64,000 nt of DNA from Oceanobacillus manasiensis. Its GTDB lineage: Bacteria; Bacillota; Bacilli; Bacillales; Amphibacillaceae. A program made the position numbers and the translations under genes. The stretch lies in assembly GCF_000724085.1 (NCBI RefSeq), contig NZ_CCDL010000001.1:372001-436000 (forward strand), written 5' to 3'. Positions 46,870 to 57,561 of this stretch are shown in pieces (position 1 is the stretch's first letter; each line of letters opens with the position of its first letter). The notes under the pieces are model-generated. The model was not told where the DNA came from. It did not search any database and saw only the letters and a program-made list of their open reading frames with translations.

Positions 46870-47890
46870 CTTCTAACACTTCCTTTACACTTACTTTTTG
46901 CTGATGAATATGCATAATGACACGGTTAATCTCTTTTTCTTCTCCTTCAAATTGAACAATGAGATTACCAAACGGGACGCCCTGTAATTCTGTGATACTA
47001 CCAAATAGAACATTTACCTCCACCTGATATTGTTTCGCTATTTGAGATAACAGCGGTGTACCAGTAGATTCACCAACAAAGACAATCCGATAGATCTTGT
47101 TTTGTGCATCCTGTTTTTGTAGCAGTTCATACACAGAATTTGGTATTTGATCATGCATCACCGTGCTGACAAAGTTATGAGCTGTGGTTGTTTTTGGCTG
47201 GGAAAAGACATCAAACACTGAACCAGACTCGACTACCTTTCCGTCTTCCAGCACTGCAACCTTATCGCAAATCTCTCTGATCACACCCATTTCATGCGTA
47301 ATAATCAAGATGGTGATATTGTATTCCTGATTAATTTTCTTTAAAAGCTTCAAAATGGCATTTGTTGTATCCGGATCAAGTGCCGATGTCGCCTCATCAC
47401 ATAATAAAATGGATGGCTGTGTTGCAAGAGAACGAGCAATCCCAACACGTTGTTTTTGTCCGCCGGATAGTTGGTCTGGATAGCTGTCAGCTTTGTCACG
47501 TAAGCCCACAAAATCAAGCAATTCATATACACGCTTTGTTACTTCCTTTTTAGGTGTCTTACTTAACAGTAAGGGCATTGCGACATTGGTAAATACAGTT
47601 TTGGAATTAAGCAAATTAAAATGTTGGAAAATCATCCCAATGTTCCGTTTTGCCTCCCGAAGCTCTTTTGGCGACAGTTCCTGTAAATTTTGCCCATTCA
47701 CTGTCACAGAGCCTGAGGTTGGTTGTTCGAGTAAATTCACACAGCGAATTAGTGAACTCTTTCCAGCCCCACTAAATCCAATCACACCGTAAATTTCGCC
47801 CTCTTCTACGTGAAGATTCACCTCATCCAGTGCTTTTACACCTTCCGCCTTTTCGCCATATACTTTTGAAACCTGATCAAATGTAATCAT
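46859..47890 (-). CDS. metN: Methionine ABC transporter ATP-binding protein
   Basis: MetN drives methionine import. The 343-residue protein has Walker A GFSGAGKSSLIR (about 38-49), the LSGGQKQRVGIARSLA signature (about 140), Walker B LLCDEATSALDP (about 161) and the switch histidine in LIITHEM (about 196). A C-terminal NIL domain (about 260-343) binds methionine and inhibits transport when methionine is plentiful. The 250 bases upstream hold two SAM riboswitches in series. It heads metN-metP-metQ-amidohydrolase. Confidence 0.95.
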   Translation of the reverse strand: MITFDQVSKVYGEKAEGVKALDEVNLHVEEGEIYGVIGFSGAGKSSLIRCVNLLEQPTSGSVTVNGQNLQELSPKELREAKRNIGMIFQHFNLLNSKTVFTNVAMPLLLSKTPKKEVTKRVYELLDFVGLRDKADSYPDQLSGGQKQRVGIARSLATQPSILLCDEATSALDPDTTNAILKLLKKINQEYNITILIITHEMGVIREICDKVAVLEDGKVVESGSVFDVFSQPKTTTAHNFVSTVMHDQIPNSVYELLQKQDAQNKIYRIVFVGESTGTPLLSQIAKQYQVEVNVLFGSITELQGVPFGNLIVQFEGEEKEINRVIMHIHQQKVSVKEVLEDVG

Positions 47891-47914
47891 CTGCTTCCTC
47901 CTGATCGTCTATTA

Positions 47915-48071
47915 ATTTTAAAAACCCCTTCTTATAAAATAAGAAGAGGCAATATACGAGTATCCTCTTCTTATCTTTACAGACCTTCGTCTGTTGGAAT
48001 TGGCACGTTGCTTTATAAGCACGCTGCCGAGGTATCAATGGGCCAGTCCCTCCACCTCTCTGGATAAGAAG
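47915..48071 (-). promoter_or_regulatory. SAM-I riboswitch (S-box), metN-proximal
   Basis: On the minus strand the S-box core reads CTTATCCAGAGAGGTGGAGG, then GACTGGCCC, then CTCGGCAGC, closed by P1 CTTCTTATC/GATAAGAAG (48070-47967). It is followed by an antiterminator/terminator switch: CCTCTTCTTA pairs with TAAGAAGGGG ahead of a T-tract at about 47915-47924. SAM binding should terminate transcription before metN. Confidence 0.95.
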
Positions 48072-48115
48072 TAATGCATATTTAATTTTAGTGAAGAAGA
48101 ATTATTTCGTGTGAA

Positions 48116-48283
48116 ATTAAAAAACCCCTTCTTATAAAATAAGAAGGGATCAGCTATGTACGATCATCCTCTTCTTATTTTTCAGGCTCGCATTCGCCTG
48201 TTGGATTTAGCACAGTACTATTAAAAGTCCGCTGCCGAGATATCAATGGGCCAAGTCCCTCCATCTCTCTGAATAAGAAGTAA
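48116..48283 (-). promoter_or_regulatory. SAM-I riboswitch (S-box), upstream copy
   Basis: A second complete S-box with CTTATTCAGAGAGATGGAGG, GACTTGGCCC and CTCGGCAGC, P1 closed at about 48280 and 48171, and its own terminator (CCTTCTTA/TAAGAAGG plus TTTTTT at about 48118-48124). The terminator starts exactly 200 bp from that of the proximal copy, with near-identical flanks, indicating a tandem duplication. Confidence 0.95.
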
Positions 48284-48378
48284 TGCATATTTAATTTGTT
48301 GTTGCTATTTACAATACTACCAGACTTTTATTCTGTCAATTGTTTTTTTAATAATTTTCTAAAATTCGTAACAAAAGC

Positions 48379-48939
48379 CTAGTATTCGTTCCAATCTCTT
48401 TTTAGTAAAGAAAAGGAATAATGATCATAATATTTACCCCTGAATAAATGCTTATCTCTATATATTCCTTCCTTTACAAACCCAAGTTTTTCTAATAACT
48501 TTATAGAATTTAAATTATCTATAGCGACGTAAGCGTTAATTCTATTCAAATTCATATGATTAAATCCACTTTCTATTGAACTAATTAATGCCTCTTTCAT
48601 ATATCCTTGTCCCCAATATTCATGCCATAAATCATATCCTATTTCTGCAATATTGTTTAATCTGTCCCAATTATCATATCCACAGGTACCAATTTTCTCT
48701 TGGTTCGCATCTTTTTTGACCAGCACCCACCGGTTGTAACCCTTTTCTTCTGGATCTTTGTTCCATTCAACAAATTCTATGGCATCATTTTTACTTTTAA
48801 ATAATTCTTCATCATATAAAAATTCACATACTCTTTCATCACTAAAATGCTTATAGATGAAATCAACATCCTCATTATTTACATTCCGCAATAACAACCT
48901 ATCTGTCTCTATATTAGGAAATCTTTTATGTTCAAACAT
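48379..48939 (-). CDS. GNAT family N-acetyltransferase, RimJ type
   Basis: A 186-residue acetyltransferase with ETDRLLLRNVNNEDVDFIYKHF at the N-terminus, GTCGYDNW strand (about 92), the acetyl-CoA site EIGYDLWHEYWGQGYMKEAL (about 107-126) and DNLNSIKLLEKLGFVKEG. It is related to the GNAT gene at 43082-43651 but clearly diverged. It is upstream of the metNPQ riboswitches on the same strand and separated from them. The substrate is unknown. Confidence 0.87.
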   Translation of the reverse strand: MFEHKRFPNIETDRLLLRNVNNEDVDFIYKHFSDERVCEFLYDEELFKSKNDAIEFVEWNKDPEEKGYNRWVLVKKDANQEKIGTCGYDNWDRLNNIAEIGYDLWHEYWGQGYMKEALISSIESGFNHMNLNRINAYVAIDNLNSIKLLEKLGFVKEGIYRDKHLFRGKYYDHYSFSLLKRDWNEY

Positions 48940-49040
48940 TTGGAGCCCTCCTAAATTACCATGACCCGTCAGTACACAGCTATTTCAATCTTTTCTTCAA
49001 TTATTCCCCCAACAATACAGGGGGTTTTTTATTAACAGGT

Positions 49041-49781
49041 TCATTTGGATAAATCAATTTCAATGGTATCTTCTATATAGGTTTCTCCACTATCTTTTTC
49101 TCTAATAACTTCAATTTTTACATGTTCGTCGTTTTTCCAATAAACCATAAAGTTATCTGTTGTATATGTATCACTTGGGATATGTTCTTTATACTTTTCT
49201 AAAACACTCCCTCGTTCTCCATAAAATATTTGAAGCGTTGAGTATCGGGATGTGTCTTTAATTTTATTTACCTCTCTGAGTTCGATAATATTTTTAAGGT
49301 TGGGTGATTCACTTGTCTTAAATGTAAAAGAACCTAGTACTATTTCCTTTCCTTCAATTCCCTCAAAAGGGGGGGATTCTTTAGCATTAAATGTAATTAC
49401 ATCTGGATATTGTTCCTCGCCATATATAGTAATCGTAGCTTCATTATCATTATCCCAGTGGATTGCAAAATTTGAATCTTGAAGCATTTTCCCATCATTA
49501 CTAATACTTCGGTCAATATGTTTTCCATCGTACTTAATTTTTACCGAAGATGGGCCAAACCAAGCAGGTTCCCCTTTCTCGACAACTTCAATGGTATTGA
49601 TATCGTTTGGAGAATGACTAGATACGAGGGGTTTCTCTTTAAAAAACATTTCAAAGGAAAATATACCAATAAAAATAATAATGGGACCAACTATTACTAT
49701 TACTGCCCAAGTAAAGAAACGCAATTTTTTCCGCTTTTTAGTATGCTTATTTTCCCGATTAGGAGCCTTCTCCATATCCAT
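49041..49781 (-). CDS. Membrane-anchored protein with two related extracytoplasmic domains (DUF5412-like)
   Basis: The 246-residue protein has a basic N-terminus (KHTKKRKKLR), one transmembrane helix (about 24-46) and two successive beta-rich domains outside the membrane. The halves share a pattern: SPNDINTIEVVE...FAIHWDNDNEATITI (about 57-130) and SPNLKNIIELRE...FMVYWKNDEHVKIEV (about 155-235). It resembles DUF5412 proteins from memory; the function is unknown. It is a lone gene with an unclear ribosome binding site, and the second ATG at 49775 is an alternative start. Confidence 0.7.
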   Translation of the reverse strand: MDMEKAPNRENKHTKKRKKLRFFTWAVIVIVGPIIIFIGIFSFEMFFKEKPLVSSHSPNDINTIEVVEKGEPAWFGPSSVKIKYDGKHIDRSISNDGKMLQDSNFAIHWDNDNEATITIYGEEQYPDVITFNAKESPPFEGIEGKEIVLGSFTFKTSESPNLKNIIELREVNKIKDTSRYSTLQIFYGERGSVLEKYKEHIPSDTYTTDNFMVYWKNDEHVKIEVIREKDSGETYIEDTIEIDLSK

Positions 49782-49945
49782 TCAGCTACTTAACCCCATT
49801 TCCATATTACATATACTGCCTTTTAGTTCAATAAGTTAGCTTGATTCTAACATTAATTTTCAAACAATTCATCTGAATTATTTAAATCTATTAATTATTT
49901 ATGATCACTCTTTTTGCTAAACACCGTTTTTTATTTATTTTCAAA

Positions 49946-49984
49946 AAAAGCTGCCCTCGCGTTAACGAAAGCAGCCCTTTTTCA
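49946..49984 (-). terminator. Terminator after serS
   Basis: On the minus strand GGGCTGC...GGCAGCT with a partly paired middle is followed by TTTTTTTG. Confidence 0.7.
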
Positions 49985-49993
49985 AAACTTAAC

Positions 49994-51286
<1,293 letters not shown>

Positions 51287-51317
51287 TTATTACACTAATC
51301 GATTTGACAGGAACGCA

Positions 51318-51560
51318 AAAAAACTCCCGTCCCTAAATATAGGGACGAGAGTTTTTTCCCGCGTTGCCACCCTTGTTGAAGAGAATACACTCTTCCGGCT
51401 CACAGCTTTAACGGTGCTACCGGGTTCATTTACTACCGGGGAAATCCGGGTTCCATTAACCAGTTCAAGGATGGATTCACAGCACTCCTTCATCGATTCC
51501 CACCAACCATCGACTCTCTAAAGGAGGAGATACTGTTACTGCTTCCTATCATAACAATCA
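51318..51560 (-). promoter_or_regulatory. T-box riboswitch, serine specifier, upstream of serS
   Basis: On the minus strand the specifier loop reads GTGAA-TCC-ATCC (TCC at 51475-51473, serine). The T-box AGGGTGGCAACGCGGG (about 51373-51358) follows, then a terminator CTCTCGTCCCTA/TAGGGACGGGAG with TTTTTTT (51318-51352). Stem I includes the AGAGAGTCGATGG region. Uncharged tRNA-Ser should antiterminate. Confidence 0.93.
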
Positions 51561-51586
51561 TTTATTCATTGAATTTATTATAATAT

Positions 51587-51615
51587 ATCATATCCAATTT
51601 ATACATCGAATGCAA
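51587..51615 (-). promoter_or_regulatory. Promoter of the serS T-box transcript
   Basis: On the minus strand TTGCAT (51615-51610), 17 bases, TATGAT (51592-51587), placed directly ahead of the T-box leader. Confidence 0.7.
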
Positions 51616-51616
51616 C

Positions 51617-51674
51617 CCTAGTATGAGATGATAATCAGCGCTTCGGGAAATACTAGGCTGGGTGTCATCTCATA
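51617..51674 (-). repeat. Overlapping inverted repeats between pdxT and the serS promoter
   Basis: TATGAGATGA (51622-51631) matches the complement of TCATCTCATA (51665-51674), and CCTAGTA (51617-51623) matches TACTAGG (51651-51657). The two pairings interleave, so they are alternative or pseudoknotted. There is no T-tract typical of a terminator. Confidence 0.6.
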
Positions 51675-51712
51675 GCCCAATGTTTTAATTGCTACTTCTT
51701 ACAACAAGACCA

Positions 51713-52300
51713 TTAAGCCGTTGCTTTAATCGATGCTTCGACCATTGTGACAAAATGGGCAATGACACGATTATCATCCGTTAATTCTGGATGAAAGGCC
51801 GTACATAGGTAAGGACCCTGCTTCGCTGCAACAATTCTGTCTTGATACGTAGCCAATACTTCTACTTCTGGGCCAGCCTCCAACACATATGGTGCACGAA
51901 TAAATACAGTATTAAACGCCTCGCCAATATACTTTACATCAATCTCTGCTTCAAAGCTTGCTACCTGACGTCCAAATGCATTTCGAGCAACTTTCATATT
52001 CATTAATCCAAGATGAGCATTCTCTTGGCCATCAATTTCACTGGCCATTAAAATCAATCCAGCACATGTTCCAAAAACAGGCTTGCCTTGGCGGCCAAAT
52101 TCCTGAATGGCAGTGAAGAAACCGTAGCTGTCAATTAAACGGCGCATAGTCGTACTTTCCCCACCTGGAAGAATAATGCCGTCAATTTCATCAAGCTGTT
52201 CTACACGTTTCACTTCAACCGCCTTTGCACCACATGCTTCTATAGAACGAATATGTTCCCGTACAGCTCCCTGAAGAGCAAGAACACCAATCGTAATCAT
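51713..52300 (-). CDS. pdxT: Pyridoxal 5'-phosphate synthase glutaminase subunit PdxT
   Basis: PdxT releases ammonia from glutamine and passes it to PdxS for vitamin B6 synthesis. The 195-residue protein has the glutamine-binding [14 protein letters not shown] (about 42-55), the nucleophile [10 protein letters not shown] (Cys about 79) and the catalytic His-Glu pair FHPELTDD (about 170). I chose the ATG at 52300 with AAGGAATG upstream. It lies 16 bases behind pdxS; 12 PdxS and 12 PdxT subunits form the enzyme. Confidence 0.96.
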   Translation of the reverse strand: MITIGVLALQGAVREHIRSIEACGAKAVEVKRVEQLDEIDGIILPGGESTTMRRLIDSYGFFTAIQEFGRQGKPVFGTCAGLILMASEIDGQENAHLGLMNMKVARNAFGRQVASFEAEIDVKYIGEAFNTVFIRAPYVLEAGPEVEVLATYQDRIVAAKQGPYLCTAFHPELTDDNRVIAHFVTMVEASIKATA

Positions 52301-52316
52301 ATAACATTCCTTCTTT

Positions 52317-53201
52317 CTATTCGCTGCGATCCTGCATACGGTCATGAGCCGCAATAGTGCTCATTTCCAGACCTTTCATAGCTGTTCCTAATCCTTTAGA
52401 AAGCTCACTAATTAATGCATAATCTTGATAATGTGTGGTTGCTTCCACAATTGCTTTCGCAAATTTTTCTGGGTTATCTGATTTAAAAATACCTGAACCA
52501 ACAAATACGCCATCTGCTCCTAGCTCCATCATCAATGCTGCATCAGAAGGTGTTGCAATACCACCAGCTGCAAAGTTAACGACTGGTAGGCGACCTTCTT
52601 CACGGATTTGTAGTAATAATTCAAAAGGTGCACCGATTACTTTGGCAAATGTCATCACTTCGTCTTTAGACATTGCAGAAAGCTTACGGATTTCGGATTG
52701 GACTTCACGCATATGACGAACTGCTTCAACGATATTCCCTGTACCTGGCTCACCTTTCGTACGTAACATGGAAGCACCTTCTCCAATACGACGAGTTGCT
52801 TCACCAAGATTACGACAACCACATACAAATGGGACAGTGTAATCTGATTTATTAAGGTGATAAATATCATCCGCAGGTGTTAATACTTCACTCTCATCAA
52901 TATAATCAACGCCCATTGCTTCAAGCACACGAGCTTCAACAATATGGCCAATACGTGCTTTTGCCATCACTGGAATAGAGACTGCATTAAGTACCTCTTC
53001 TGTAATGGTAGGATCAGCCATACGTGCTACGCCACCAGCTGCACGAATATCAGATGGAACACGTTCAAGTGCCATTACGGCTACTGCTCCAGCAGCTTCC
53101 GCAATCTTTGCCTGTTCAGCATTCACTACATCCATAATGACGCCGCCTTTTTGCATTTCCGCCATACCACGTTTTACACGTTCTGTACCTGTATTTGACA
53201 T
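52317..53201 (-). CDS. pdxS: Pyridoxal 5'-phosphate synthase lyase subunit PdxS
   Basis: PdxS makes pyridoxal phosphate from ribose 5-phosphate, glyceraldehyde 3-phosphate and ammonia. The 294-residue TIM-barrel protein has the imine-forming lysine in [17 protein letters not shown] (about 80) and the second lysine in [10 protein letters not shown] (about 147). The phosphate-binding [32 protein letters not shown] (about 212-243) is also present. It is one of the most conserved proteins of the window. It forms the pdxST operon, between dacA and serS as in B. subtilis. Confidence 0.97.
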   Translation of the reverse strand: MSNTGTERVKRGMAEMQKGGVIMDVVNAEQAKIAEAAGAVAVMALERVPSDIRAAGGVARMADPTITEEVLNAVSIPVMAKARIGHIVEARVLEAMGVDYIDESEVLTPADDIYHLNKSDYTVPFVCGCRNLGEATRRIGEGASMLRTKGEPGTGNIVEAVRHMREVQSEIRKLSAMSKDEVMTFAKVIGAPFELLLQIREEGRLPVVNFAAGGIATPSDAALMMELGADGVFVGSGIFKSDNPEKFAKAIVEATTHYQDYALISELSKGLGTAMKGLEMSTIAAHDRMQDRSE

Positions 53202-53238
53202 GAATAATTCCCCCTGTTTGTATGTTATATAATTTTAA

Positions 53239-54576
53239 TTAGCTAAATAAACCTTTAACCCAGTCCACAACAGTTGTAAACAGGTCTGCAAAGAAATCGC
53301 CAATTGCGCCTAGTGTCAGCATAAACCAATTGGACTTCTCTACTGACTCATCTGCCACCAAGTCAATTGGACCGTCGGAACCTGTCATAATATACCCGTA
53401 ATCATTTTCACCTTCATAAACGAGCTCGGCAGTTCCTACTACATCCCCTTCTTTAATGGGGGCAGTCAACTCTCCGTCACTATTTAGTTTTTCCTCGTCT
53501 AATGTATATTTGATACTATATGCATCAGATTCGTCTTTTTTTATCGGGAAAGAGACTGCTTGTCCAGTAGATACGGAGACTGCATCTTCTTTTCCTTTGG
53601 TTACTGGAATAGTGGATTGATCTTCAAGCTGATAACCTGCTGGGTATAGCTCTGTTGTTTCAAAGTTATTAAAACCATAATCAAGTAATTTCGCTGTCTG
53701 TGCAAATCGCTCTTCTTCACTATCGGTTTTCATTACAACCGAGATAAAGCGTTGGCCATCGCGCTCTGCTGTACCTGTAAAGCTATAACCAGCAAGATCG
53801 GTATAACCTGTTTTTAAACCATCTACCCCTTTATAGTAAAATTGCTTTAGAAAGGTGGTTTCATGGTTAAGCATATGGTTCCAGTTACGAATTTCCTGTC
53901 CATCAAATTCTGTGACTGGAATACCTGAAATATCTAGAGCTTCAGGATAATCATTAACGAGATGGTAAGCAAGTAGTGCAGATGACTTGGCAGATAACAA
54001 ATTCGTATCATCTGGTTCCGTACCTTCAGGATAATTATCACCTAATGATGAGTTATCCAGTCCAGTAGAGTTTACAAATTTATAATCAGGGAGCCCCATT
54101 TCTTCTCCCTTTTCATTCATCATTTTTACAAATTCACTTTCTGAACCTGCAATCAGTTCAGCTAGTGCAATGGTAGTTGCATTATCGGAGTTAATTGCCA
54201 TTGCTTCGTATAAAGACTTGACAGTATAATCCTGATTCTGCCTTAATCCAACTCCGGAAAAAGAGTTGTTGGCAGATATACTATATGGATAGTCACTAAT
54301 CTGTGTTGTTGTATCCCAGCTGATTTGACCTTCCTCTATGGCTTCCCATACGAGGTATTCGGTCATCATTTTTGTCATGCTTGCTGGAGGCAGGGCTTCA
54401 TCTACATTCTTTGCAAAGATAATTTTTCCTGTTGCTGCATCAACTAAAATAGCTGATTCAGCTTCGATATCTACATTTTCTTGAGCATGTGTTGCAAACG
54501 GCTGAACTAATACTGATGTAATCACTACCAAAAAAGCTAGTAGCATTGAAAAACGCTTTTTCATTTTGTGTTTCAA
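53239..54576 (-). CDS. dacA: D-alanyl-D-alanine carboxypeptidase (PBP5)
   Basis: DacA trims the terminal D-alanine from peptidoglycan side chains. The 445-residue protein has a signal peptide (about 1-31), the active-site SxxK motif in PASMTKMMTEY (about 66), SDN in NSDNATTIALAE (about 133) and KTG in DGLKTGYTDLAGY (about 238). A C-terminal PBP5 domain and an amphipathic membrane anchor (last about 25 residues, FFADLFTTVVDWVKGLFS) follow. I keep a TTG start at 54576 with GGAGG nine bases upstream; the ATG four codons later is an alternative. Confidence 0.95.
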   Translation of the reverse strand: MKHKMKKRFSMLLAFLVVITSVLVQPFATHAQENVDIEAESAILVDAATGKIIFAKNVDEALPPASMTKMMTEYLVWEAIEEGQISWDTTTQISDYPYSISANNSFSGVGLRQNQDYTVKSLYEAMAINSDNATTIALAELIAGSESEFVKMMNEKGEEMGLPDYKFVNSTGLDNSSLGDNYPEGTEPDDTNLLSAKSSALLAYHLVNDYPEALDISGIPVTEFDGQEIRNWNHMLNHETTFLKQFYYKGVDGLKTGYTDLAGYSFTGTAERDGQRFISVVMKTDSEEERFAQTAKLLDYGFNNFETTELYPAGYQLEDQSTIPVTKGKEDAVSVSTGQAVSFPIKKDESDAYSIKYTLDEEKLNSDGELTAPIKEGDVVGTAELVYEGENDYGYIMTGSDGPIDLVADESVEKSNWFMLTLGAIGDFFADLFTTVVDWVKGLFS

Positions 54577-54656
54577 CTTCCTTTACCTCCAACTTGTAGT
54601 TTAATCTTCTTGTTGTTGTTTTCTTGTGCACTTTGTTATTTTACCATAGAAAACCC

Positions 54657-54688
54657 TGAAAAAATAGACGGGGAATTCCCCCCGTCCA
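54657..54688 (-). terminator. Terminator after guaB
   Basis: On the minus strand GACGGGG/CCCCGTC (54686-54680 with 54673-54667) is followed by TATTTTTTC. Confidence 0.8.
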
Positions 54689-54715
54689 CTAAATTTCATA
54701 TTATTATTAACTTTT

Positions 54716-56257
<1,542 letters not shown>

Positions 56258-56269
56258 CTATTTTTATAT

Positions 56270-56298
56270 ACAATACGTTAACATAATTGCTTTTTCAA
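56270..56298 (-). promoter_or_regulatory. Promoter of guaB
   Basis: On the minus strand TTGAAA (56298-56293), 17 bases, TATTGT (56275-56270). No guanine riboswitch or PurBox is visible downstream. Confidence 0.6.
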
Positions 56299-56367
56299 CA
56301 AGATCTTTAAACAAAATAAAAGAAAGTAGATTCAAAATTTTTAAACAGTTAGGGGGGAGGATGCGAT

Positions 56368-57315
56368 ATGCAACACATAGAGATGTTTTATACCTATCTG
56401 ATGTCACAGCAAACAGCACAGCATTATTTGTACAACTGTTATAAAAGGATAGAGGGAGTAGATGCAGAAAGAAAAAGTTATGAAAACTGCACAGTATTTA
56501 TCTCTTACTTAGAACACGGGCAGTTGTTTTATCAAAGTGGAAAAAATTCCTCTCCCATTTTGCAGCCTGTCCTTTATTTTTACGGCATGGCACATTTAAT
56601 TAAAGCCTGCCTTCTGACTGTAAGACCAGATTACCCAGAATCAACGACCTTGCTTGCCCACGGAGTTACAGCAAGGAAACGTAAAAAAAAGGATTATTCC
56701 TTTTTGCATGATGAGGTAAAGCTTCAGCATAATGGCTTGTTTCCTTATTTTTCCGAGCATTTATTTAAAGTAAGTAAACTACCTTTTGAAAAATTAAGTA
56801 TGAAACAACTTCTCTCCCTTATACCAGAAATGGTTCCTCTGCTTGGCTTTCATCAGGAAAAGGGATTATATCAGGTAGGAAAAACACACGGGAAGTGGCT
56901 AGAATTCCCACTAAAGATACTGGATGATTACTATACGACAAAAGACGGATTCGTTAAGAAAATTTCTTCTTATTTGCCAGATATAAAGCATATGGAATCA
57001 GATAGCCAGCATATCCAAATAGAACTGGCTATGCCTTTAACGGAACTTAAAGGCCCCTTCTTCTCAGATAAGACGCAAACCGCCATTTTTTTCCCAGCCA
57101 AAAGAGATCTGTTTTTGCCTTTTTCTGAGATTATGGTTCACTATTTACTTCTTTATAATCTTAGTATGCTATGTCGCTATGAAACGGATTGGTGGGGAGA
57201 CTTGTTTACAGCAAAGTCAGACATAGATTATCCCTTTATAACTCAATTCTTGAAGGAATCGGCTAATAAAGTGCCGCTGTTACTGGGCTTAGAACTTTAT
57301 AAAAAAAAGGAATGA
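56368..57315 (+). CDS. YaaC-like protein
   Basis: A 315-residue protein of the YaaC family, divergent from guaB exactly as in B. subtilis. Recognisable parts are the N-terminal IEMFYTYLMSQQTAQHYL, the LFYQSGKNSSPILQPVLYFYGMAHLIKACLLT block (about 50-85) and STTLLAHGVTARKRKKKDYSF (about 92-112). The C-terminal portion is rich in aromatic residues. There is no signal peptide or catalytic motif that I recognise and the function is unknown. GGGGGGAGG precedes the ATG. Confidence 0.88.
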   Translation: MQHIEMFYTYLMSQQTAQHYLYNCYKRIEGVDAERKSYENCTVFISYLEHGQLFYQSGKNSSPILQPVLYFYGMAHLIKACLLTVRPDYPESTTLLAHGVTARKRKKKDYSFLHDEVKLQHNGLFPYFSEHLFKVSKLPFEKLSMKQLLSLIPEMVPLLGFHQEKGLYQVGKTHGKWLEFPLKILDDYYTTKDGFVKKISSYLPDIKHMESDSQHIQIELAMPLTELKGPFFSDKTQTAIFFPAKRDLFLPFSEIMVHYLLLYNLSMLCRYETDWWGDLFTAKSDIDYPFITQFLKESANKVPLLLGLELYKKKE

Positions 57316-57561
57316 ATAGAAGGATATTTTGTTTATCTAAGTCTGGGACCTCATATCTTTTAGTAAATTGCACGTCACTTCAGTTATGAACTACACTTTC
57401 AGCTGGGGACGTTCTCTTTTTAACGTTCCTCACCCTTATGAAATGCATTTTTTAGCGCTATCACCTCATAATGTGACGTTCATCATCATAATAATAACAA
57501 CGCTCACCTCCTTAACAACGAATCGAATTAACTTCTTTAATAAAAAAAGCCAAAATCCGTA
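57316..57561. other. Gap between convergent yaaC and the HD-GYP gene
   Basis: Holds sequence related to the 52-bp tandem repeat of 31141-31335: TTATGAAATGCATTTT and GTGACGTTCATCATCATAA near 57430-57490. No gene or clear terminator is visible. Confidence 0.4.

Noticed and set aside
46343-46876. 177-codon plus-strand frame antisense to metP
   Set aside because: It mirrors the hydrophobic codons of metP; it is a shadow frame with no start signals.
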